From Mariprofundaceae bacterium (GTDB lineage: Bacteria > Pseudomonadota > Zetaproteobacteria > Mariprofundales > Mariprofundaceae), in NCBI GenBank assembly GCA_030950875.1, contig JAUZQS010000336.1, forward strand, positions 1 to 13,842: 13,842 nucleotides of DNA, read 5' to 3'. The position numbers and the translations under genes are program-made. Below the pieces are notes generated by a model. The model did no database searches, had not been told where the DNA came from, and saw only the letters and a list, made by a program, of their open reading frames with translations. Of the stretch, positions 1 to 7,508 are shown piece by piece. Every line of letters begins with the position of its first letter. The stretch's first letter is position 1.

Positions 1-1
1 T

Positions 2-607
2 GGTGCAGAGTTGTCGGTGGATTATTCATATCAGCTACAAGATGTATGGTTGGTGGATGCTTCTTTGAAAGGGCTATTGCCACTGAATCAAGCCAGAGAG
101 AATTGGCGTTTAGGCAATGGTGTACAATCCAATCAATTGCAGATCATACAGTCTGAATTGCAATTGGATTTATTGCGTCAATTCAATCAAATAAAGCTAG
201 GAGGTTGGCTTGCATATCAATACCATCAACAGTCGCGTAAAAACTTTGTAATCAACGGCGTACAAAAGAATATTGGAAGGATTACCGAGACTGTGCAAAC
301 CGCATGGTTAGGCGCCGCCATTGAATCTACTTCTGATGATGGTGCAGTTAAAATGCGTTTGGAAGGTGGTTTGCCATTATGGGTGCATACGACCAATAGC
401 AGTGTGAAAGGTGTTTTTAACAAGCGTGCTGGGTTTAGGCTAGGAGCAGATTTGAGACTATTACTGCCTTGGCATTTAAGCGGTCAGGATATGAGCTTGG
501 TGGCAGGCTATCAATATAAACAGCTTGGGGATGAACTCATTCCTGGAGCACTGTGGCCTAAAAATAGCTGGCAAAGCATGTCTCTTGGCATGAATGTTCA
601 ATGGTAA
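2..607 (+). CDS. Probable outer-membrane beta-barrel protein, 3' part (5' end outside window)
   Basis: The frame is open from base 2 to the TAA at 605-607 with no stop before the TTG at 11, so this is most likely the C-terminal ~200 residues of a gene starting upstream of the window; TTG 11 is not a convincing start. The protein has alternating polar/hydrophobic stretches rich in Tyr, Trp, Leu and Gly (for example LGGWLAYQYHQQ and MSLVAGYQYKQLG) and ends in an aromatic residue (LGMNVQW), the usual C-terminal signature recognised by the BAM machinery. I infer an outer-membrane beta-barrel; no specific family is recognised. Its stop overlaps the gspC start by 7 bases, so it is probably translated with the secretion operon and may be linked to it. 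An alternative is an unrelated upstream outer-membrane protein that shares the transcript by chance. Confidence 0.55.
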   Translation, partial: GAELSVDYSYQLQDVWLVDASLKGLLPLNQARENWRLGNGVQSNQLQIIQSELQLDLLRQFNQIKLGGWLAYQYHQQSRKNFVINGVQKNIGRITETVQTAWLGAAIESTSDDGAVKMRLEGGLPLWVHTTNSSVKGVFNKRAGFRLGADLRLLLPWHLSGQDMSLVAGYQYKQLGDELIPGALWPKNSWQSMSLGMNVQW

Positions 608-1416
608 TCAATTTTGAATCATGGCAAGCTCAACTGCCCCGTTATGTTGAATTAATCTTGGTGGTGCTATTGGCTTGGTTAGTGTCTGCTTGGTGGCAAA
701 CGGATATTGTGGCGCAGCAAGCACCTGTAAGTATCAGTCAAGAAAGCTTGCCTGCTTGGGATGTGCATAAGATGGTTGCGACTGCCCTGTTTGGTGAAAA
801 TATCAAAGTGCTTGTGCCTAAAAAATCAGTTGTAAAAACTATTGTGGCAAGTCGCTTGAATGTGAAGCTGCTAGCCACGGTTGTGGCAGGCAAGCGCTCT
901 GCTGCGGTAGTGATTCTTAATGGCTCTGGGCCGCAAAAATTATTTAGACTGGGTGAGCAGTTGCAAGCTGGTGTGGTGTTAGAAAAAGTGGAAGTCGATG
1001 CCATTGTGGTCAATAATCATGGCAGTACGGAACGCATTACTATGGAAAAAAATAAATCCATTGCTGGTCTTGCAGTGTTCAATGCTTCAAAGAAAGTCTT
1101 ACGGAAACATCTTGACAGAGCCTATCTGAATCAGGCAATTGGCAATTTTTCAAAATTATTAAGCCAGGCTCGTGCCTTACCGCACTTTTCACAAGGTAAG
1201 GCGGATGGCTTTGTGCTGAGTGAGATTGTGCCTGGATCATTGTATCAAAAGATAGGTTTGAAAAATGGTGATGTTCTGCGCAAAGTAAATGGTCAGAAAA
1301 TTAATGGTGCGAAACAGGCTATGGCTATGTATCAATCCTTGCAAAGTGCGACAGCGATTGATTTGGAGTTGCTTAGAGATGGCGCTATCATGCCCATTCA
1401 TTATGAAATTCGTTAG
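601..1416 (+). CDS. gspC: Type II secretion system protein GspC (HR and PDZ domains)
   Basis: Inner-membrane T2SS component that links the cytoplasmic-membrane platform to the secretin and takes part in substrate recognition. The 271-residue product has a short cytoplasmic N-terminus, one TM segment (about residues 15-32, VELILVVLLAWLVSAWW), a periplasmic homology region (about 85-148, with LLATVVAGKRSAAVVIL and FRLGEQL) expected to contact GspD N0, and a C-terminal PDZ-like domain (about 200-268, GFVLSEIVPGSLYQKIGLKNGD). The order matches PDZ-type GspC/OutC/EpsC proteins. The ATG at 601 lies inside the end of the preceding gene with no clear Shine-Dalgarno, suggesting translational coupling. 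gspD follows after 15 bases. Confidence 0.93.
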   Translation: MVINFESWQAQLPRYVELILVVLLAWLVSAWWQTDIVAQQAPVSISQESLPAWDVHKMVATALFGENIKVLVPKKSVVKTIVASRLNVKLLATVVAGKRSAAVVILNGSGPQKLFRLGEQLQAGVVLEKVEVDAIVVNNHGSTERITMEKNKSIAGLAVFNASKKVLRKHLDRAYLNQAIGNFSKLLSQARALPHFSQGKADGFVLSEIVPGSLYQKIGLKNGDVLRKVNGQKINGAKQAMAMYQSLQSATAIDLELLRDGAIMPIHYEIR

Positions 1417-1422
1417 TTTAAT

Positions 1423-1431
1423 AGGAAAGAG
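1423..1431 (+). promoter_or_regulatory. Ribosome binding site of gspD
   Basis: AGGAAAGAG lies directly upstream of the ATG at 1432, with the AGGA core 5 bases from the start. gspC and gspD do not overlap, so this site fixes the gspD start and allows independent initiation. The downstream gspE start, by contrast, depends on overlap. Confidence 0.6.
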
Positions 1432-3372
1432 ATGTTAAAATTTTTAAAAGTGGGCTTGATGTTCGTATTATTATTTGCGTCACAAAGCAGTTTTGCTGCT
1501 GATGTAACCATGAACTTCAAAAATGCTGATATTCGGGCGTTTATTGATTTTGTAGCCGGATTTTCAGGTAAAAACTTCTTGGTGGATAATCGCGTTAAAG
1601 GCAAGTTGACGATTATTTCACCTGTCCCGATGGATGAAAAGGACGCTTACAATGTTTTTTTATCGGTGCTGGAAATCAATGGCTATGCTGCGGTTAAAGC
1701 GGGCAGTGTCATTAAGATTGTGCCACGGGCTGAGAGTAAACAAAAAGCCATAGCTGTGCATGTCGGACGAGCTGATAATAATGATGCCATGGTCACGCAA
1801 GTCTTGCGCCTCAAATATGCCGATTCCCAACAGTTGGTTGCATTGATTCGCCCTTTAATTTCACCCAATAGTCATCTTGTGGCTTATCCCCATGGCAATA
1901 TGCTTTTATTGACAGATTCAGCCAGCAATATTCGGCGGATTCAGGATATTTTAAAGCTTTTGGATCGCAAAGATGCTGTGGGTGTGCAAATATTTGAGCT
2001 TGAGCACGCATCAGCAGGAAAATTGGCTGAAATTTTAAAACAGCTTTATCCCGCCACACCGAATGGATTAAACGCGATGAAAGCCATTGCTTATCAACCT
2101 GGAAATACCTTGGTGGTGGTCGCGGCACCTCAAATGATTAGTGAGGTGGCTGATGTGGTAGCCAAGCTTGATGTTGCGCCCGAGACCGATAGCGATCGCT
2201 TGCAGGTGCGATACCTGAAATATGCTAGAGCCAAAGATGTGGAAACAGTATTAAATAGCTTGATGGGGGCTTCACAAGCCACGGCTGGGAAAGCCTCTCG
2301 TAGTTTATTTGCGGGGCTTGTAAAAGTGGTGGCTGATGAATCGACCAATGCGCTGTTGGTGACAGGTGACCCGAGTGATATTGCCAGTGTATCCCGCATT
2401 ATTGATAAGCTAGATGTGCGGCGGCGGCAGGTGTTGGTTGAAGCTTTGATTGTGGAAGTGCGTGGTAATGCGACGGAGCGTTTTGGGGTTGAATGGATGG
2501 CATCTGGCGGCGCTGGGGCTGGCGTGCAAAGCTTTAATAATATTAAAGGCATTGGTGCAAGCCTTGCTCTCAATGCCAATGCGGCAACGCCGATTAGCGC
2601 TGCGGCAAGCCTGACAGCGGCAGCACCTACTGGTTTAACACTTGGGGTTATGAATAAAGCTTTATCCATTGGTGCTCTGGTACATGCAATGGAGTTGGAT
2701 AATGATGTAAATATCTTATCCACACCTAATATTTTAACACTCGATAATGAACAAGCTGAAATTATTGTGGGTAAAAATGTACCCTTTCTAACGGGGCAGA
2801 ATGTGACGCAGGGTGGCACGGCAAACCCTTTTCAAACCATTGTGCGCAAAGATGTTGGTTTAACGTTGCGGGTTAAACCGCAAATATCAGCGGGAGATAC
2901 TGTGCGCTTGGAGATCTATCAAGAGATGTCGAGTGTGGATGGGGGGACGGCAGCTCAAGGTGGTATTATTACAAGTAAACGCTCAATCAAAACAGTCGTT
3001 TTGGCGGATGATTCGCAGATGATTGTATTGGGTGGGTTGATGCGTGATGATATGACTGCCAAAGTGCAGCGTGTGCCGTGTTTGGGCAGCGTACCCTTGC
3101 TCGGAGAGCCTTTTAAATTTACGGAGTACACGAAGTCGAAAACGAATTTAATGGTCTTTTTGAAACCTCATATTATCAAAGATAACAATCAAATTAATAG
3201 GATTACCAATAAGAAATATGGTGAGATTAAAGGTTTGTATGAGAAGCCTCTTAAGGGTGGAACGATATTATTTCCAAAAAGAGCCGAACATATGCCAAGT
3301 GCTTTGCAGCCTAATGTGGCAAAGAAGTTGCCGCTGAGTGATCCCGCTAAGACTGCTAAAAAAGTAAATTAA
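1432..3372 (+). CDS. gspD: Type II secretion system secretin GspD
   Basis: Forms the multimeric outer-membrane channel through which folded substrates leave the periplasm. The 646-residue precursor has a Sec signal peptide (residues 1 to about 22, ending SSFA), an N0 domain (about 24-94), three N-domain (KH-like) repeats (about 121-182, 184-246 and 257-328) and a C-terminal secretin domain (about 333-584). Recognisable features are the VPFLTG gate segment (450-455), VRKDVGLTLRVKPQIS (471-486), and the family signature around VPCLGSVPLLGEPFKF followed by KTNLMVFLKPHII. A polar, Lys/Pro-rich tail (about 585-646) follows. I see no clear pilotin-binding S-domain, so outer-membrane targeting may differ from the Klebsiella type, or the pilotin is encoded elsewhere. 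The stop overlaps the gspE start by one base (TAATG). Confidence 0.97.
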   Translation: MLKFLKVGLMFVLLFASQSSFAADVTMNFKNADIRAFIDFVAGFSGKNFLVDNRVKGKLTIISPVPMDEKDAYNVFLSVLEINGYAAVKAGSVIKIVPRAESKQKAIAVHVGRADNNDAMVTQVLRLKYADSQQLVALIRPLISPNSHLVAYPHGNMLLLTDSASNIRRIQDILKLLDRKDAVGVQIFELEHASAGKLAEILKQLYPATPNGLNAMKAIAYQPGNTLVVVAAPQMISEVADVVAKLDVAPETDSDRLQVRYLKYARAKDVETVLNSLMGASQATAGKASRSLFAGLVKVVADESTNALLVTGDPSDIASVSRIIDKLDVRRRQVLVEALIVEVRGNATERFGVEWMASGGAGAGVQSFNNIKGIGASLALNANAATPISAAASLTAAAPTGLTLGVMNKALSIGALVHAMELDNDVNILSTPNILTLDNEQAEIIVGKNVPFLTGQNVTQGGTANPFQTIVRKDVGLTLRVKPQISAGDTVRLEIYQEMSSVDGGTAAQGGIITSKRSIKTVVLADDSQMIVLGGLMRDDMTAKVQRVPCLGSVPLLGEPFKFTEYTKSKTNLMVFLKPHIIKDNNQINRITNKKYGEIKGLYEKPLKGGTILFPKRAEHMPSALQPNVAKKLPLSDPAKTAKKVN

Positions 3373-4904
3373 TGCAGACTCTTGCCCGTCTAAATCATGA
3401 TCAGGTGGATGTGGAGCGGACGCTCATGTTTTCATTGGCGGTATTGCGGCAGGGGCCGATTCTGCCTTTATTGGCCTATGATGAGATGTCGTGCCCTATA
3501 GCGATTGCTGATGGTGAACCATGGCCTTGGGAACTACTGGATGATTGCCGCCGAACCTTTGCTTGTGAAGTGCAGCCTGTGCAGGTGCCTAAAGATGTTA
3601 TTTTAGCGAGTTTGAATCAGGTGTTTGATTTGTCATCAGCCTCAGCTGAGCAGATGTTGGAAGATTTATCGGATAGCGATGAGTTATCGCGTGAAATTGA
3701 AGAAATTGGGGATTTGTTAGAGTCGGAGGATGATGCGCCGGTGATTCGTTTGGTGAATACCTTGATTTCTCAAGCCATGAAAGACCGTGCCAGTGATATT
3801 CATATTGAGCCTTTTGAAACACAAGTATTGGTACGTTTTCGTATTGATGGTGTTTTGCATACCATTGTCCATCCACCTAAAAGTGTGCAAGCAGCCTTAG
3901 TGAGCCGAGTCAAAGTCATGGCGAACTTGGATATTGCTGAAAAACGCCATCCTCAAGATGGACGTTTGAGAGTGAAAATTGCAGGGCGTGAAGTGGATGT
4001 GCGTGTATCTATTTTGCCGACAGCCTTTGGTGAGCGCGTCGTCATGCGTTTATTGGATCGAAGCTCGAAGGTCTTAACATTACGGGAATTGGGCATGAGT
4101 GAGAGACAATTTTCGACCATGCAAAAAGTGGTGCAGTCACCTCACGGGATTGTTTTGGTAACAGGGCCAACCGGTTCGGGTAAGAGTACAACATTATATG
4201 CTGCCTTGATGGAAGTGGATCGGGCTAATCGCAATGTTATGACCATTGAAGATCCCATCGAATATCAAGTTGAAGGGGTTGGGCAAATGCAAGTTCAGCC
4301 TAAGATTGGTTTGGATTTTGCTTCAGGCTTACGCTCTATTCTTAGGCAGGATCCAGATATTGTGATGATTGGTGAAATTCGCGATTTGGAAACCGCAGAG
4401 ATCGCGATTCAGGCCTCATTAACTGGGCATTTGGTGTTTGCGACACTGCATACCAATGATGCGCTTTCTGCCATTGTGCGCCTGAAAGATATGGGTGTAG
4501 AGCCTTATTTGGTCGCCTCATCGTTGGTGATGGTGCAAGCCCAGCGTTTGGTGCGACGTTTATGCCCGCATTGTAAACTAAAACGGGATGTGCGTGCGGA
4601 TGACTGGGCAGTATTAGAGGTGAATGTGATTGAGCATGTGCAACACCTTTATGAAGCGACTGGCTGTGAGGCTTGTATGCATACTGGTTTTATCGGGCGT
4701 ATTGCTATTTATGAGATATTGACTATCTCTGGAGTGATGCGGGATGCAATCCATGAGGGTAAAGGTTTGCCTTCTTTGCGGCGTTTGGCTAAAAAAGAGA
4801 AGCTTGTGAGCTTGCGCCATGATGGTGCAAGACATGTTGCGACGGGCATGACGACGGTTGAAGAAATCTTGCGTGTCTCGACAGAAGACGTTATCGAAAT
4901 ATGA
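3372..4904 (+). CDS. gspE: Type II secretion system ATPase GspE
   Basis: Cytoplasmic hexameric secretion ATPase that drives pseudopilus assembly through GspL and GspF. The 510-residue protein has an N-terminal GspL-interacting region (about 1-100), the N2E domain (about 125-235, including SDIHIEPFE and RFRIDGVLH), a Walker A loop GPTGSGKS (265-272, Lys271), an Asp box IEDPIEY (292-298), a Walker B region DPDIVMIGEIRD (327-338), a His box TGHLVFATLHTND (351-363), and a tetracysteine zinc module C398xxC401 ... C432xxC435. All catalytic motifs are present and the length is normal for the family. The zinc module fits GspE/PilB-class ATPases rather than PilT. The start overlaps the gspD stop by one base, and the ATGA at the end overlaps gspF. 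Confidence 0.97.
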   Translation: MQTLARLNHDQVDVERTLMFSLAVLRQGPILPLLAYDEMSCPIAIADGEPWPWELLDDCRRTFACEVQPVQVPKDVILASLNQVFDLSSASAEQMLEDLSDSDELSREIEEIGDLLESEDDAPVIRLVNTLISQAMKDRASDIHIEPFETQVLVRFRIDGVLHTIVHPPKSVQAALVSRVKVMANLDIAEKRHPQDGRLRVKIAGREVDVRVSILPTAFGERVVMRLLDRSSKVLTLRELGMSERQFSTMQKVVQSPHGIVLVTGPTGSGKSTTLYAALMEVDRANRNVMTIEDPIEYQVEGVGQMQVQPKIGLDFASGLRSILRQDPDIVMIGEIRDLETAEIAIQASLTGHLVFATLHTNDALSAIVRLKDMGVEPYLVASSLVMVQAQRLVRRLCPHCKLKRDVRADDWAVLEVNVIEHVQHLYEATGCEACMHTGFIGRIAIYEILTISGVMRDAIHEGKGLPSLRRLAKKEKLVSLRHDGARHVATGMTTVEEILRVSTEDVIEI

Positions 4905-6097
4905 GTCATTTTACTTGGCAGGCCATTGATGCTTCGGGGCGTCGTAAACGTGGTGAACTTGAAAGTGATTCGGAGCGTTCTGCACGCAAACAACTCAAGC
5001 AGCAGGGTTTGGTTGTGCAGCGATTGGAACTTTTGCATGAACAAAAAAAAGGAAAATCTACGAATGACGTATGTTTGAAGGGTGATGAAACCACCCTGTT
5101 TTTGCAGCAGTTATCGACATTAACATCAGCTGGCATGCCCTTGAGTGAGGCTTTATTGGCGGTTGCAGAAGGCATGGAAAAAAAACGTGCTCGCCGTACG
5201 GTACATTTTGTGCGCCAACAGGTTTTAGAAGGCATGAGCCTTGCCGAAGCCTTGCGCGTGATTGATATGGATGATGTGGTTTGTAATATGGTGGCAGCGG
5301 GTGAAGAAACGGGGCAACTTGAAGCTGTCGCATCGCGCTTATCGGATTTGTTGGAAAAACGTCAACAGATGAATCAAGATTTGCTTTCTGCGGTGTTGTA
5401 TCCAGCAATTATTTTAGGTTTTGGCATGTTGGTAATGATGGTTTTACTGACGTGGGTGGTGCCACAGATTGTGTCTGTATTTGAGCGTACCGGTGGCGAG
5501 CTGCCTGTATTAACCCAAATAGTGATTGGCGTCTCGGCAGGCTTGCGTAAATATGGCTTATTATTGTTGCTATTGATTGCAGGCTCTATCTTTCTGGTGA
5601 GCATCGCGATGCGTTATGAATTTATACGGGATTTACGAGATCAGTGGTTATTGCGAGTGCCAGGCATATCAAGTTTGTTGTATAAGGTGGAAACAGCACG
5701 TTTTTCTCGCACCTTGGGCATGCTGTTGTCTGGCGGGGTTTCAACATTAACAGCAATGCATATTGCCAATCAGAGTTTTGAGTTATTGCCCATGCGGCGA
5801 ATGGGTGAGGCTGCCCGTGAGTCTTTGCGTGAAGGGGGTAATTTGTCGGATGCCTTGCGAGAGGGGAAAATGCCTCATTTGGCTGTGCAACTGATTGCTG
5901 TGGGCGAGAAGAGTGGCCAATTAGATAGCATGTTGTTGCGGGTAGCTCATCAGTATGAGCAGGAAATTTCACGCCATTTAAAACGTATGTTAACAGTGGT
6001 GGAGCCAGTATTGATGTTGGTGATGGCGATCATGGTGGGATTGATGGCAGTGTCGATTTTATTGCCCATTGTTGAAATGAATAGTTTGGTTCGCTAG
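4901..6097 (+). CDS. gspF: Type II secretion system inner-membrane platform protein GspF
   Basis: Polytopic inner-membrane protein at the centre of the assembly platform, thought to transmit GspE motion to pseudopilins. The 398-residue product has two homologous T2SSF domains. The first (about 65-190) carries GEETGQLE (134-141) and the TM segment 166-189 (LYPAIILGFGMLVMM...VVPQIVSVFE). The second (about 265-390) carries GEKSGQLD (335-342) and the TM segment 364-391. A further TM lies at about 218-237. The repeat of the GExxGQL motif shows the internal duplication typical of GspF/PilC. It overlaps gspE by four bases (ATGA) and is followed two bases later by the next gene. Two runs of eight A (5043-5050 and 5178-5185) sit in its 5' third. 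Confidence 0.97.
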   Translation: MSHFTWQAIDASGRRKRGELESDSERSARKQLKQQGLVVQRLELLHEQKKGKSTNDVCLKGDETTLFLQQLSTLTSAGMPLSEALLAVAEGMEKKRARRTVHFVRQQVLEGMSLAEALRVIDMDDVVCNMVAAGEETGQLEAVASRLSDLLEKRQQMNQDLLSAVLYPAIILGFGMLVMMVLLTWVVPQIVSVFERTGGELPVLTQIVIGVSAGLRKYGLLLLLLIAGSIFLVSIAMRYEFIRDLRDQWLLRVPGISSLLYKVETARFSRTLGMLLSGGVSTLTAMHIANQSFELLPMRRMGEAARESLREGGNLSDALREGKMPHLAVQLIAVGEKSGQLDSMLLRVAHQYEQEISRHLKRMLTVVEPVLMLVMAIMVGLMAVSILLPIVEMNSLVR

Positions 6098-6099
6098 GG

Positions 6100-6732
6100 A
6101 TGAAAATGCTTAATTTATATAAGTGTTTATTATTATGTTGCATGATTATCTTGCCTTTACAGGCGCAAGCCGCTGATACTGCAGCGCAGAAGGTTTATCA
6201 GGTTGCGCTGCATAAGGTTGTCGAAGGTAAACCATTACAGGCGATTGCTGCATTACAGGCTGGCAGTGCGCTGCTACCAAAAGAAGCTATATGGCGAGAA
6301 CGAATGCAGGCGGCAGCCATACTGCTTCGCATGCAACATCAACAATCATCAGCGTTATCATTTGAACATAATAACTATTTGAATCTAGCTTTGAGTTATA
6401 TCAAAGCGAACCCTAAACCTGCTGTGGATCAAGTATGGCCAGTGGCTTTATTGGCTACTGTACTGCCTGGAGCAGGCCATGCCTGGCTAGGGCGTTGGCA
6501 TGATGCGCTGGTGGCTGCTGGGCTGGTTTGGCCATTATTGATGTTAACGTTGTGGGCTGCTTATCGAAGGATGGGGCCTGTGACGGTCTTTTTTGCTTTG
6601 TTAAGTTTATGGCTTTGGTCGGGGACTGTTTTTTCAGCCGTCTCTTTAGCAGAGCGAGGAAGCTTTGAATTGTATATGCAATGGTGGCAATCATTATGGC
6701 AGGCCTCCGCCTTACCTGGGCGGCCATGGTGA
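6100..6732 (+). CDS. Uncharacterised membrane protein with signal peptide and PGAGH motif, inside the T2SS operon
   Basis: Not a standard Gsp component, and I do not recognise its family. The 210-residue product has a signal peptide (1 to about 25, ending LQAQA), a helical, Ala/Leu/Gln-rich periplasmic section (about 26-110, which might form TPR-like helices), then a hydrophobic half. That half starts with VLPGAGHAWLGRWHDAL (121-137) and continues with likely TM segments at about 136-154 and 160-182, ending in a Trp-rich tail. PGAGH/Q followed by a short polar loop recalls the hairpin of TM2/DUF5683-type small membrane domains; this is resemblance only. ATG 6100 lies two bases after the gspF stop; the in-frame ATG at 6106 is better spaced from AGGG (6096-6099) and may be the real start. 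Its stop overlaps the next gene's ATG, so the two are probably made together. Confidence 0.75.
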   Translation: MKMLNLYKCLLLCCMIILPLQAQAADTAAQKVYQVALHKVVEGKPLQAIAALQAGSALLPKEAIWRERMQAAAILLRMQHQQSSALSFEHNNYLNLALSYIKANPKPAVDQVWPVALLATVLPGAGHAWLGRWHDALVAAGLVWPLLMLTLWAAYRRMGPVTVFFALLSLWLWSGTVFSAVSLAERGSFELYMQWWQSLWQASALPGRPW

Positions 6733-7091
6733 TGTTGAAATTAGCTTGCTTATGGTATGTTGGGCTTATGCTATCAAGTATTTTACTGCTTGGTTTGTGG
6801 CAGCAACTGCGTTTGCCTGTAAGCTCCCCTCAAAGTTTGGCCATTCATTTTTATCAACATGTGCTTGGCAAAGTTGATGGGCGTTCCTGTCCGTCTTATC
6901 CAGTCTGTTCGGTTTATGCACGACAAGCGATACAGAAGCATGGTTGGTTGGTGGGTTCATGGTTAGCCATGGATCGTTTGATTCATGAATCCGATGATCT
7001 GAAGACTGATCACTGGGTGATATTTGAAGGTGAACAACGTTTGTATGACCCATTGAATCGTAATGATTTTTGGTTAAAAGGAGTGGAATGA
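6732..7091 (+). CDS. YidD-like (DUF37-type) membrane-anchored protein, inside the T2SS operon
   Basis: From the ATG at 6732, which overlaps the previous stop (TGATG), the product is 119 residues. In-frame ATGs at 6681 and 6726 would give longer forms with deep overlap and are less likely. It has an N-terminal TM segment (about 3-23) and then a core resembling YidD, the membrane-protein insertion efficiency factor: IHFYQHVLGKVDG, RSCPSYPVCSVYARQAIQKHG and GSWLAMDRL (about 38-83). Cys53 and Cys59 match the two conserved Cys of the CxxxPTCS motif of YidD. The canonical YidD ending (CHPxxxGGxDPV) is absent and is replaced by a polar tail (HESDDLKTDHWVIFEGEQ...YDPLNR). I read it as a divergent YidD paralog, not the housekeeping gene that sits beside yidC. 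A role in pseudopilin or platform insertion is inference from position. Confidence 0.72.
   Translation: MLKLACLWYVGLMLSSILLLGLWQQLRLPVSSPQSLAIHFYQHVLGKVDGRSCPSYPVCSVYARQAIQKHGWLVGSWLAMDRLIHESDDLKTDHWVIFEGEQRLYDPLNRNDFWLKGVE
7078..7083 (+). promoter_or_regulatory. Ribosome binding site of gspG
   Basis: AAGGAG, within AAAAGGAG at 7076-7083, lies 11 bases before the gspG ATG at 7095 and inside the 3' end of the YidD-like gene. A strong site is expected here because GspG, the major pseudopilin, is needed in higher amounts than its neighbours. Confidence 0.55.
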
Positions 7092-7094
7092 GCT

Positions 7095-7508
7095 ATGAAT
7101 GTAGAAGCATATCAAAATAAAGAGCGTGGCTTTACACTGCTCGAAATTATGGTTGTATTAATTATTATTGGTGTGATGGCATCGATTGTAGCGCCGCGTT
7201 TTATTGAACGGGCTGATGAAGCCAAAGTAGATAGCACCAAAGTACAAATGAAAAATATTGAGCAAGCATTAAAATTATATCGTTTACAACATGGTCAATA
7301 TCCATCTTCAAGTGAAGGTTTAAAGGCTTTGACTAGCACTGCGAACGGTGGCAAACGTTATTTGGATACTTTACCAAAAGATGCGTGGGGTTTTGATTTT
7401 GTTTATTTGTCGCCAGGCGTGCATGGTGATGTGGATATTTTATCGTATGGTGCGGATGGAAAGGCTGGAGGATCTGAATTTGATGCCGATATTGGTAACT
7501 GGGAATAA
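7095..7508 (+). CDS. gspG: Type II secretion system major pseudopilin GspG
   Basis: Major subunit of the periplasmic pseudopilus. The 137-residue prepilin has a 12-residue leader ending RG, a type III signal peptide cleavage site G12|FTLLE with Glu at +5 (E17), and a hydrophobic helix (about 13-34) followed by the long alpha-1 helix. The C-terminal region carries the conserved GspG fold signatures: QYPSSSEGLKAL, LPKDAWGFDFVYLSPG, and the calcium-site loop SYGADGKAGGSEFDADIGNWE. Length and motifs are normal for the family. Cleavage and N-methylation would need a prepilin peptidase (GspO/PilD), which is not in this window. gspH starts immediately after the stop codon. Confidence 0.97.
   Translation: MNVEAYQNKERGFTLLEIMVVLIIIGVMASIVAPRFIERADEAKVDSTKVQMKNIEQALKLYRLQHGQYPSSSEGLKALTSTANGGKRYLDTLPKDAWGFDFVYLSPGVHGDVDILSYGADGKAGGSEFDADIGNWE

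Noticed and set aside
6681..6731. Longer start for the YidD-like gene at 6681
   Set aside because: It would overlap the preceding gene by 52 bases, and the ATG at 6732 overlapping the upstream stop is the pattern seen throughout this operon. The extra residues add no family sequence.
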